DNA from: Thiocapsa sp. KS1
Lineage (GTDB): Bacteria > Pseudomonadota > Gammaproteobacteria > Chromatiales > Chromatiaceae
Length of the DNA: 32,372 nucleotides
NCBI RefSeq assembly: GCF_001499735.1
Contig: NZ_LN848257.1
Span: 4,144,182-4,176,553 of the forward strand
Reading direction: 5' to 3'
In this document: in pieces, positions 26,203 to 32,372 of the stretch
How the letters are laid out: each line of letters starts with the position of its first letter
Position numbering within the stretch: position 1 is the stretch's first letter
The notes under the pieces: generated by a model
Seen by the model: only the letters and a program-made list of their open reading frames with translations
What the model was told of the DNA's origin: nothing
Databases searched by the model: none
Made by a program: the position numbers and the translations under genes

Positions 26203-26817
26203 TCAGCGCGGGCCGATATTGATGCCGATCGACAGGCGCCGACACGTGCTTCGATTGATCTCGACGGCGTGCGGGAGGGTTGGCGGGAAGAAGAGGAAGG
26301 TTCCGGGCCGCGGCTCGATGCGAATCGTCGATGGTCCGTCGTAGAGGATCAGGTCGCCCGAGTCCGGCGGCACCGTCACGTAGTAGACGGCCGAGAGCAG
26401 CTCGTCGGACTCGTCGTGCGTGTGCTCGGAGGTACTCTGACCCGGTCCCGTCAAATTGAGCCAGAATCCGCAGCGCAGTGTCTTGCTCGGGCGTTCGAGG
26501 ATCAGCCCCGCGCAGGCAAGCGCCTGATCCAGGACAGCGGCAATGCCTGGGATGCGTGAGCGCTCCAGATACAGATTTTCGAATCGACCGCCGACGAAAT
26601 GGGTGCGGCGGTCGAAATCCTTTTCTTCGAGGCTGTTTACGCTCGCCGCAATGGCGTCGTTGATCCGTTCCGCATCGGGCAGACCGCATCGGTAGAGGTC
26701 GGCGTTGGACCAGCCGACTCGGGTCGGGGCCGCGGCAGACGTCAAACCGGCGGGTCCGTTGTCGGAACCTGTCCCGATGTTCGCCGTGGATTCCGGGTCT
26801 GCGATTGAATGTGTCAT
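26203..26817 (-). CDS. 2-oxoglutarate/Fe(II) oxygenase-like protein
   Basis: 204-residue protein whose C-terminal half looks like a double-stranded beta-helix dioxygenase of the putative 2OG-Fe(II) group (PF13759-like). Candidate iron ligands are His132/His134 in EHTHDESDE, just before SAVYYVTVP, and His183 in LPHAVEIN after FLFFPP. Arg193/Arg194 in CRRLSIGINI would bind 2-oxoglutarate. The first 35 residues are low-complexity and polar. Substrate unknown; relatives hydroxylate proteins or small molecules, and some sit in phage or biosynthetic loci. It lies 60 nt after creA on the same strand, probably the last gene of that run. Confidence 0.72.
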   Translation of the reverse strand: MTHSIADPESTANIGTGSDNGPAGLTSAAAPTRVGWSNADLYRCGLPDAERINDAIAASVNSLEEKDFDRRTHFVGGRFENLYLERSRIPGIAAVLDQALACAGLILERPSKTLRCGFWLNLTGPGQSTSEHTHDESDELLSAVYYVTVPPDSGDLILYDGPSTIRIEPRPGTFLFFPPTLPHAVEINRSTCRRLSIGINIGPR

Positions 26818-26877
26818 CGCGCTGTTGTCCGTCCTCGTTCCGTCGAGATAGGGCTGTGCGCCCCGCCTGTCCGTACC

Positions 26878-27354
26878 CTATTGGGCGGGACCCTCCCAAG
26901 GCATGATCGGCACAGCGGTAATGCTGTTCTTGGGCGAGCCTTCGATGATCCGGTCGCTGTAGCTGAGGTAGACCAGGGTGTTGCGAGGTGCGTCGAAGAA
27001 GCGCACCACCTGGAGGCTTTTGAACAGCAGCGAGGTGCGTTTTTTGAACACCTCCTCGCCGTCGCCCTTACCGGCCCGAATCTCGTCGGGAAGACTGATG
27101 GGCCCGACCTGGGCACAGTGGATCGCCGCGTCTGAGGTGTCCTCCGCGACGCCCACGGCACCCGAGACCCCGCCGGTCTTGGCGCGGCTCAGATAACAGG
27201 CGACGCCCGGGATTTGCTCGTCCGCGAAGACCTCGATGACGATCTTGTCGTTCGGACCCATCCATTTGAATTTGGTGGCGACGCTGCCGATGATCTCGGC
27301 CGCGGCCGTGCCGACTATGCACAGGAGGATCAGACCAAGGGAGAGGTGTCGCAT
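26878..27354 (-). CDS. creA: CreA family periplasmic protein
   Basis: 158 residues, as in E. coli CreA (157). Signal peptide 1-19 ends GTAAA. The mature part begins [19 protein letters not shown] and contains [17 protein letters not shown] and SLQVVRFFD, typical of CreA. Its function is unknown; in E. coli the name comes from the creABCD operon, but no creBCD is present here. The upstream frame extends 39 nt, but this ATG starts the signal peptide; no strong ribosome binding site is seen. It begins 28 nt after the flavoprotein gene. Confidence 0.92.
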   Translation of the reverse strand: MRHLSLGLILLCIVGTAAAEIIGSVATKFKWMGPNDKIVIEVFADEQIPGVACYLSRAKTGGVSGAVGVAEDTSDAAIHCAQVGPISLPDEIRAGKGDGEEVFKKRTSLLFKSLQVVRFFDAPRNTLVYLSYSDRIIEGSPKNSITAVPIMPWEGPAQ

Positions 27355-27382
27355 GGCGCGGACTCGATCCGGGTGGTGGTGA

Positions 27383-28576
27383 CTATGCCGCAAAGAGTCG
27401 GTCCGACTCGCTGCGGCTGCGTGTCAGGGCGTCCTCGATGGAGACGCCGAGGAACCAGTTTCCGGTGACGGCGAGTCGGGTCCCGGCAAGGGTCTCGTCG
27501 AGCCGTTGCACCCGCGCGGCATGCCCCGTGCGCAGCGCCGGCAGACGGTTGTGCACGCGCGCCTGCGCGACGACACGGCGCGGCGTGGTGCCGAGCGCGA
27601 TACAGGCCCGTTCGACCTGCGTCTGCGTGTCCAGTGCGCCGGGTCGGAAGTGAAAGGCAAAGCCGCGATAGCTGGGGTCCGCGAGGAAGTCTCGCGAGAC
27701 CGCCGAGTAGAAGGCATCGTCGACGGCGATGAGGCCGGCGATCGGTTTGAGTCCGAGGTCCGAGGTGCGAAAGGCGAGGATCAGGGTCTCGATCTCGGCC
27801 ACGTCGATGTCCGCAATCGCCGCCCGGGCGGCATCGAATCCGGCCGGCATCAGAGCGGTGGCTGCATCGGGCGGGACGGCGAGGGTGAGAGCCTCGCAGC
27901 TCAAGATCTCCCCGCCGGTCGTGACGCGAAAACCCTTGCCCTGCTGCTCGATGCCCGAGATCTGCTGCCCGGTGCGGACCTCGAGACCCTTCTGCGCGGC
28001 GATGGCTGTCGGGATGGCCGAGAGTCCGGTGGAGAAGGTGAATGCCTTGATCACGTCCTTGCGGCGCGGCTTGCGCCGGAACAGGGCCTCCGCCGGGTAG
28101 TCGTCCACGGGCTGGCAGATCACCGCTTGAAAGGCGTGGCGAAGCAGGTCCCGGTAGTTGCGGCGTCCGAGCAGCTCGCCGTAGTAAGCGGCCACACTGC
28201 GGCCTTCTTTGGGGAGCGAGAAGATCTTCGGAATCGACCGCGCCGCCTCCCAGATGTGCAGCGCGGAGAGGATCGAGCCCCGCTGGCCGCCCTTCCAGAG
28301 GAGATAACCGACCTTGTCTTTGGGCTGGACATGTCGGGTCAGTCCGAGATCGTCCAGGATCGAGAGCAGATTGCCGTAGCTGTTGAAGCAGGTGTGTCCG
28401 CCCGCCTCGGTCCAGAACCCGCCGAGGTCCGGAAAGGTTTGACTGTTGATGCAGCCCCCGACGCGATCCGAGGACTCGAGCACCAGTGTCCGACGACCAC
28501 GGCGGGTCGCGAAGTGGGCGGCGCCCAATCCGCTGATGCCGGCGCCGATGACGATATGGTCGAAATCCGTGCTCAT
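27383..28576 (-). CDS. FAD-dependent oxidoreductase, protoporphyrinogen oxidase/amine oxidase-like
   Basis: 397-residue flavoprotein. The N-terminal Rossmann motif GAGISG is at 11-16, with Glu34 to bind ribose and DRVGG after it. The C-terminal flavin segment, [15 protein letters not shown], resembles GNxxxGVxxxD of protoporphyrinogen oxidases. It is shorter than HemY-type enzymes (about 450) and has no signal peptide. A role in tetrapyrrole synthesis is possible but unproven; related proteins oxidise amines or carotenoid intermediates. It starts 22 nt after an unrecognised gene and is followed closely by creA, so these are probably one transcript. Confidence 0.78.
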   Translation of the reverse strand: MSTDFDHIVIGAGISGLGAAHFATRRGRRTLVLESSDRVGGCINSQTFPDLGGFWTEAGGHTCFNSYGNLLSILDDLGLTRHVQPKDKVGYLLWKGGQRGSILSALHIWEAARSIPKIFSLPKEGRSVAAYYGELLGRRNYRDLLRHAFQAVICQPVDDYPAEALFRRKPRRKDVIKAFTFSTGLSAIPTAIAAQKGLEVRTGQQISGIEQQGKGFRVTTGGEILSCEALTLAVPPDAATALMPAGFDAARAAIADIDVAEIETLILAFRTSDLGLKPIAGLIAVDDAFYSAVSRDFLADPSYRGFAFHFRPGALDTQTQVERACIALGTTPRRVVAQARVHNRLPALRTGHAARVQRLDETLAGTRLAVTGNWFLGVSIEDALTRSRSESDRLFAA

Positions 28577-28598
28577 GCTGTGCTCATAGGCTGGTACG

Positions 28599-29150
28599 TC
28601 AGTCGGCGGGCTCTTTGCGCTCGGTCGGCGGCTCGATCTCGGCGAGCGAGAGATGGCCGATGTCGGGCATCGGGATCGGCGTGGGCGGCGGCTCGCAGTC
28701 CGCCAGGCTCCAGTCGCGCCCGGTGACCAGGTTCAAGCCGCCCGTGTCGAAGGCGGCTATGTTAACCGTGCGCGGCTCTTCGAGAAAGCCGTCTTGGGCC
28801 GCAAGCGAGAGGGTCGCGGCGCCGCTGGCACGATCGCCGGAGACCTGCTGCGGGGGCGGGATCCGGTCGGGAGCCGACGCTGGGACGGTGTCCGGTGCCT
28901 CCGACTCCGACTCGGTTGTCAGCGGGGTCACTGTGAGTATTGCACCGGCCTGCTCGAAGACCTCGGTGAAACGTGCCGCAGCAACGGCATCCGCGTTGCG
29001 CTTGACGATCACCGGCCGTCCGGTGAAGAGGCGTTCCGCACCCGCCGCGTTGAGCTTGAAGACGGCCGTCAGGCGCTCGCGCACCGAGGCCGGATCGGCC
29101 CCGGGAGCAAGATCGCCCTTGTAGCTGAGATCGAAGCGTTCCTCGGCCAT
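28599..29150 (-). CDS. Unrecognised protein with a conserved-looking N-terminal domain
   Basis: 183 residues, soluble, no signal peptide. The first 77 or so form a compact domain: FDLSYKGDLAPGADPASV, a helix, LFTGRPVIVKRN at 41-52, then a helix ending FEQAGA and a short strand. I recall this pattern (YxGxLxPGxxxxxV...LFxGxPVxxK...AGA) at the N-terminus of proteobacterial hypothetical proteins, some fused to membrane domains, but no function. The rest is Pro/Glu/Ser-rich, with PPPTPIPMPDIGHLSLAEIE near the end. The frame starts 144 nt earlier; the ATG at 29150 begins the domain. It lies between the haem protein (61 nt) and the flavoprotein (22 nt). Confidence 0.7.
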   Translation of the reverse strand: MAEERFDLSYKGDLAPGADPASVRERLTAVFKLNAAGAERLFTGRPVIVKRNADAVAAARFTEVFEQAGAILTVTPLTTESESEAPDTVPASAPDRIPPPQQVSGDRASGAATLSLAAQDGFLEEPRTVNIAAFDTGGLNLVTGRDWSLADCEPPPTPIPMPDIGHLSLAEIEPPTERKEPAD

Positions 29151-29211
29151 GGATGGACTCGCTGTGGTGGCCCGGGCCGGTGCCGGAAGCACGGGCCCGG
29201 GCGCCGCGGGG

Positions 29212-29781
29212 TCAGAGCGGCTTGGACAAGCTGAAGGCACCTCGAACGTCGCCGAGGCTGTAGCCGCGCGCCATGTCGTCAGGATAGCGCTCATCGAGCG
29301 CTGCGGCGACCTCCGGCGTGATGTCCCGACCGTGACAGGCGAGACAGACCTCGCCGGTGGGGATCGCCTTCATGAACCGAAACGTCTTGCCGTCGGCGGT
29401 CTCGACGACCTCGGCATAGGCCATGGGTTGAACATCCTCGCCGGCGGCGCGGCGGGCGTCGAAGTCCGCGAGGACCTTTTGCTCCCATGCGTCCGGTGCG
29501 TTGTTGCTGTTGCGGGTCTTAAGGCTGGTTCGACCGACCTGCCAGCCGGAGCTTTCCGAGAGTGTGGCGGCAATGGCCGGTGCGCGGTCTTGGCAGACCG
29601 CGATGGCGTTGGTCGGGCCGCCGTCCTTCATCGCTGCCTGCAGCTCGCCCTGCAGGGTTGTCGCGAACTCCTGGACAATAGCCTTCGCCTCGGCGGCGTT
29701 CGGATTCGGCGCGGTCTCGGCGCTGAGGGTCATGGTTGCGAGGATGGCGGTTGCTGCGGTCAAGCGTACGATGAGCTTCAT
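29212..29781 (-). CDS. DUF3365 (Tll0287-like) monohaem periplasmic protein
   Basis: 189 residues with a signal peptide (about 1-23) and a single haem c motif, Cys146-Leu-Ala-Cys149-His150. The DUF3365 wording is present: CQDRAPAIAATLS, a VGRTSLKTRNSNNAPDAWE segment, and KAIPTGEVCLACHG. The fold is PAS-like with covalent haem and is proposed for redox or gas sensing or electron transfer; the partner is unknown. GGAGACC lies about nine bases before the ATG. It heads a leftward run of genes, but the 61-nt gap to the next leaves operon membership open. The 204 nt upstream, toward yebG, hold nothing I recognise. Confidence 0.88.
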   Translation of the reverse strand: MKLIVRLTAATAILATMTLSAETAPNPNAAEAKAIVQEFATTLQGELQAAMKDGGPTNAIAVCQDRAPAIAATLSESSGWQVGRTSLKTRNSNNAPDAWEQKVLADFDARRAAGEDVQPMAYAEVVETADGKTFRFMKAIPTGEVCLACHGRDITPEVAAALDERYPDDMARGYSLGDVRGAFSLSKPL

Positions 29782-29985
29782 GCGCGAGGTCTCCGGGTCA
29801 GAGGTGGATCGAGTGAAGGAACGGGTTCGGACGGCCCCGGCGGATCACGCATCGGCGATTCCGAACCGATGTCCGATCGTCTTTATGTGGGTCGAGCGCT
29901 CGGAGCTCCATGCGCCGATCCTCGAGCGGGATGGTATACCCCATGCCGCACACTCGGCGATGCCCGCCGCGATCGCACGCAGGCG

Positions 29986-30291
29986 TCAGCTCGCCGCACG
30001 CAGGGTCGCGACCTTCGGCGGTGCTTCGGGCTCGTCCTCGGCGGGCTCGATTTCGGCCGACTTGCCCTTGAGAATGCGCTCGACGGTCTTGGCGTTGCGT
30101 GCGAGGTAGATGGTCAGCTCCTCCAAATCGCTTTCCGGCAGGTTCGGCAGGATCTTGTCGTGGCGCAGGAGCTCGGCGAGACGCTCGGCGCTTTCGAGGG
30201 CTTTGTCGTAAGCATCCGCGGCTTTCTTGTCGGTCGTGCGCAAGCGTTCGGCTCCCTTCTGGTCTCTGACGACGTACTCGATCTCGATCAC
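29986..30291 (-). CDS. yebG: YebG family SOS-response protein
   Basis: 101 residues, like E. coli YebG (96). The family N-terminus is clear: IEIEYVVRDQKG, then TTDKKAADAYDKALESAERL, matching the E. coli KKEADAYDK region; an acidic, Pro-containing tail follows. YebG is a DNA-damage-inducible protein whose molecular role is still unclear. The start is GTG, with GGAGG exactly eight bases upstream (30300-30304). The frame runs to 30381, but that part overlaps the operator. A LexA box 63-78 nt upstream supports SOS control. Confidence 0.9.
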   Translation of the reverse strand: MIEIEYVVRDQKGAERLRTTDKKAADAYDKALESAERLAELLRHDKILPNLPESDLEELTIYLARNAKTVERILKGKSAEIEPAEDEPEAPPKVATLRAAS

Positions 30292-30347
30292 TGTTTTGGC
30301 CTCCAAGCTCAAGGTTGGCGATGCCCTGCAGGTGGGCTGGATGCGAC

Positions 30348-30353
30348 AGTATA
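30348..30353 (-). promoter_or_regulatory. -10 box of yebG
   Basis: TATACT on the minus strand, five of six to consensus, directly downstream of the LexA box. A transcript would start about 50 nt before the GTG. No good -35 is seen 16-18 nt upstream. Confidence 0.5.
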
Positions 30354-30369
30354 CTGTCGAGAAAGACAG
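30354..30369 (-). promoter_or_regulatory. LexA (SOS) box of yebG
   Basis: CTGT-N8-ACAG (CTGTCGAGAAAGACAG), the core pattern of gammaproteobacterial SOS boxes, abutting the TATACT -10 for yebG. It overlaps a perfect 16-bp palindrome, CGACAGTATACTGTCG (30344-30359). LexA bound here would lie in the promoter spacer and block polymerase. Confidence 0.75.
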
Positions 30370-30483
30370 GGACGCAGACACGGCGGCGCGAGGTCGATGG
30401 CGAGGACGCCGGGAGTGTCGGCCCGGCGATCATGGCCCTTGTCTTGCCGGTGACTTCGGGTCAGCATAAAGTCATTCATGAAG

Positions 30484-30492
30484 TGGGATAAT
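30484..30492 (+). promoter_or_regulatory. Possible extended -10 for the regulator-hyfB transcript
   Basis: TGGGATAAT fits TGnTATAAT at all but one position. Transcription from here would begin about seven bases before the regulator's ATG, giving a nearly leaderless message; no Shine-Dalgarno is evident. The perfect palindrome TTCATGAA (30475-30482) just upstream could be an operator. The -35 is weak. Confidence 0.35.
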
Positions 30493-30505
30493 CAATGGAT
30501 CACGC

Positions 30506-30787
30506 ATGATCGCCGCCGCTCGGGTTCGAGCCGCACGGGCCTTGTCGGGTCTCGACCAACAGTGTTGGGCCGAGGCTGCGGGTCTGCCGCTGCCGACCAT
30601 TACACGGATGGAGTGCAGTGACGGTCACGTCAGGGGCAATCCGGACGCGGTAACGACAGTGATCGACGCGCTCGAGCGTGCCGGGGTCGAGCTGGTCGGC
30701 GAGGGACCGCTCGGCGCGGGCGGCGGGCGCGGCGTTCGGCTTATGAGAATACGGCCCCCGGGGTCTCTCTCGGGCCAGACACCATGA
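30506..30787 (+). CDS. Small XRE-like helix-turn-helix protein
   Basis: 93 residues. A helix-turn-helix is suggested by DQQCWAEAAGL (17-27), then PLPTITRME (28-36), with a following DAVTTVIDALERAGVEL helix and a terminal GGGRGVRLM. This arrangement recurs in short XRE-type regulators from memory (an initial HTH, then AGVEF and GxGVRL). The start follows a possible extended -10 by only a few bases. Its TGA overlaps the hyfB ATG as ATGA, so the two are translationally coupled and the regulator probably controls the complex operon. Confidence 0.75.
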   Translation: MIAAARVRAARALSGLDQQCWAEAAGLPLPTITRMECSDGHVRGNPDAVTTVIDALERAGVELVGEGPLGAGGGRGVRLMRIRPPGSLSGQTP

Positions 30788-32372
30788 CCGGCGAGACCGC
30801 CCTGTCTATGGCCGGTCTGGCCGTCGTGCTCGCTTTGGCGTCGGCAGTCGTGTCGCTGGCGGCGGGGCGGGTGCCTCGGGTGGTGCGCTTTTTGGCGATG
30901 CCGCTGGTGGGGCTCTCGGGCGTGGCGGGGATCGCGGCCGGACTGGGTGCCTTGCTGTCGGGCGATTCGGCGACGGCGATCGTGCCGCTGGGGCTGCCCT
31001 GGCTGCCTTGGCACCTTCGCCTCGACCCGCTCGCCGGGTTCTTTCTGCTCTTGATCGGTCTCGTGACCAGTGCCGTCGGGATCTACGGCCCGGCCTACGT
31101 GCGCGGCCTCGAGCAGGGCCGAGATTCCCTGGTCGCGCTCGGCGGCTTCACCGGGCTCTTCCTGGCCGGGATGCTCCTGGTCGTCCTGGCCGACGATGCC
31201 TTCCTCTTCATGATCGCCTGGGAGGTCATGTCCCTGGCGTCGTATTTTCTCGTGGCCTTCCAGCATGAGCAGGCGGCCAATCGCCGTGCCGCCTTTCTGT
31301 ATCTGTTGATGGCGCATGTCGGCGGGTTGAGCATCCTGCTGGGTTTCGGTGTGCTGGCCTCGTTCGGCGATGGGTTCGCCTTTACCTCCATGCGCGCGGC
31401 CGAGCTGTCGCCGCTCTGGGCCGGGCTGGCCTTCGCGCTCGTCTTCGTCGGTTTCGGGATGAAGGCGGGTCTGGTCCCGCTGCATGCCTGGCTGCCGGAG
31501 GCCCATCCGGCCGCGCCCTCCTATATCTCGGCGCTGATGTCGGGCGTGATGCTCAAGGTGGCCGTCTACGGCTTCATCCGCTTGGTCTTCGATCTGATCG
31601 GCGATGTCCAGTGGCAGTGGGGGATGGCTGTGCTGGGGGTTGGCTGTCTCTCGGCGCTTACGGGCGCGCTCTTCGCCCTGATGCAGACCGACCTCAAGCG
31701 TTTGCTCGCCTATTCCTCGGTCGAGAATCTCGGCATCGTCTTCATCGGTCTCGGCTTGGCCTTGGTGTTTACGGGGACCGGCCACGCCGCCTTGGGTGCA
31801 CTCGCCTTCGTCGCCGCGCTGTATCACGCGCTCAATCACGCGCTCTTCAAGGGGCTCCTGTTTTTGGGGGCAGGCGCCATTCTGCACAGCACGCACGAGC
31901 GCGATCTCGAGCAGATGGGCGGTTTGCTGCGACGCATGCCCTGGACCGGACTCTTCTTCCTGATCGGCTGTCTCTCGATCGCGTCCTTGCCGCCCTTCAA
32001 CGGCTTCGTCTCCGAGTGGCTGACCTTCCAAGCCGCGCTGCAGGCCTGGCAGCTGGACAGCGGTGTCATGCGCAGCCTCATCCCGATCGCAACCGCGGTG
32101 CTGGCGCTCACGGGCGCTCTGGTGGCGGCTACCTTCGTGAAGGTCTACGGGATCGCCTTTCTCGGTCAGGCGCGCAGTCGGCGGGTGCGGCGTGCGCGTC
32201 CGGGACCTTGGGGAATCCGTGCGGGTCAGGGACTCTTGGCGGTGCTCTGTATTCTGGCGGGTCTGCTGCCGACCCGCGTGATCGAGCTGATCGATGTGGT
32301 CCCTCGACAGATTCTCGGCGTCGGACTGCCCGAGGCAAGCGCGCATGGTTGGCTTTGGCTCGCGCCGATCTC
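30784..32372 (+). CDS. hyfB: HyfB / NuoL-M-like proton-translocating membrane subunit (partial, cut by window end)
   Basis: An open frame of 529 codons with no stop before the window end. It encodes a polytopic antiporter-like subunit of hydrogenase-4/formate hydrogenlyase-type or complex-I-related complexes. Key residues of the proton channel are present: Glu147 in WEVMS, Lys227 in FGMKAGLVPLHAWLPEAHP, and His348/His352/Lys356 in YHALNHALFK. GFVSEWLTFQ after SIASLPPFNG is also typical. Wording is closest to HyfB (E. coli 672 residues), so about 140 residues are missing. Which enzyme it serves (hydrogenase, complex I variant, or ion-driven module) depends on genes beyond the window. Confidence 0.88.
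   Translation, partial: MTGETALSMAGLAVVLALASAVVSLAAGRVPRVVRFLAMPLVGLSGVAGIAAGLGALLSGDSATAIVPLGLPWLPWHLRLDPLAGFFLLLIGLVTSAVGIYGPAYVRGLEQGRDSLVALGGFTGLFLAGMLLVVLADDAFLFMIAWEVMSLASYFLVAFQHEQAANRRAAFLYLLMAHVGGLSILLGFGVLASFGDGFAFTSMRAAELSPLWAGLAFALVFVGFGMKAGLVPLHAWLPEAHPAAPSYISALMSGVMLKVAVYGFIRLVFDLIGDVQWQWGMAVLGVGCLSALTGALFALMQTDLKRLLAYSSVENLGIVFIGLGLALVFTGTGHAALGALAFVAALYHALNHALFKGLLFLGAGAILHSTHERDLEQMGGLLRRMPWTGLFFLIGCLSIASLPPFNGFVSEWLTFQAALQAWQLDSGVMRSLIPIATAVLALTGALVAATFVKVYGIAFLGQARSRRVRRARPGPWGIRAGQGLLAVLCILAGLLPTRVIELIDVVPRQILGVGLPEASAHGWLWLAPI

Noticed and set aside
29782-29985. Possible small gene between the haem protein and yebG
   Set aside because: Frames exist on the plus strand but none has a ribosome binding site or recognisable features.
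30625-32346. 573-codon minus-strand frame opposite hyfB
   Set aside because: The plus strand encodes an unmistakable HyfB-like protein with conserved channel residues; the antisense frame is His/Gln/Arg-rich filler.

Overview
The window is about 32 kb of GC-rich DNA, densely coding on both strands with short gaps. It reads as the chromosome of a gammaproteobacterium. The strongest evidence is the block aroA-cmk-rpsA-ihfB, backed by YebG with an SOS box, CreA, PhoBR, YhbY and a PutP close to the E. coli protein. The mix of large hybrid kinases, a DUF3365 haem protein, a protoporphyrinogen-oxidase-like flavoprotein and a HyfB-type membrane subunit fits a purple sulfur bacterium (Chromatiaceae). 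That placement is a guess from overall character; no photosynthesis gene is present.

Layout. 0.15-5.9 kb: a very large hybrid sensor kinase (two N-terminal sensing regions, two PAS, GAF, kinase core, two receivers), then a DUF368/PopT-type membrane protein. 5.9-11 kb: yhbY facing the core operon aroA-cmk-rpsA-ihfB, separated by a 363-nt gap holding decayed repeats; hairpins lie before and after ihfB. 11-16.5 kb: a Tat-signal class V aminotransferase-like protein, convergent with a second hybrid kinase preceded by a lone family 3 periplasmic binding protein. 16.5-18.7 kb: phoB-phoR. 18.7-21.1 kb: a small inverted-repeat element, putP and, divergently, a Nudix hydrolase.

21.1-26.1 kb is the most interesting part, a probable zinc-starvation locus. 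It has znuA-znuC-znuB with 4-nt overlaps, an upstream histidine-rich outer-membrane protein, and a divergent dksA paralogue whose zinc-finger cysteines are reduced to Cys-Thr-Ser-Ala, as in zinc-independent DksA2. A good Zur-like palindrome precedes the dksA paralogue and a weaker one overlaps the start of the outer-membrane gene. Together these would capture zinc in the outer membrane and periplasm, import it, and replace a zinc-requiring transcription factor when zinc is scarce.

26.2-29.8 kb: a leftward run of closely spaced genes (DUF3365 haem protein, unrecognised protein, FAD oxidoreductase, CreA, 2OG-Fe(II) oxygenase-like protein). 29.9-30.4 kb: yebG with a CTGT-N8-ACAG LexA box next to a TATACT -10. 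30.5 kb to the end: a small XRE-like regulator overlapping by ATGA a HyfB/NuoL-like membrane subunit cut by the window edge, probably the start of a larger complex operon.

All assignments come from reading the sequence and remembered family features; no database search was run.
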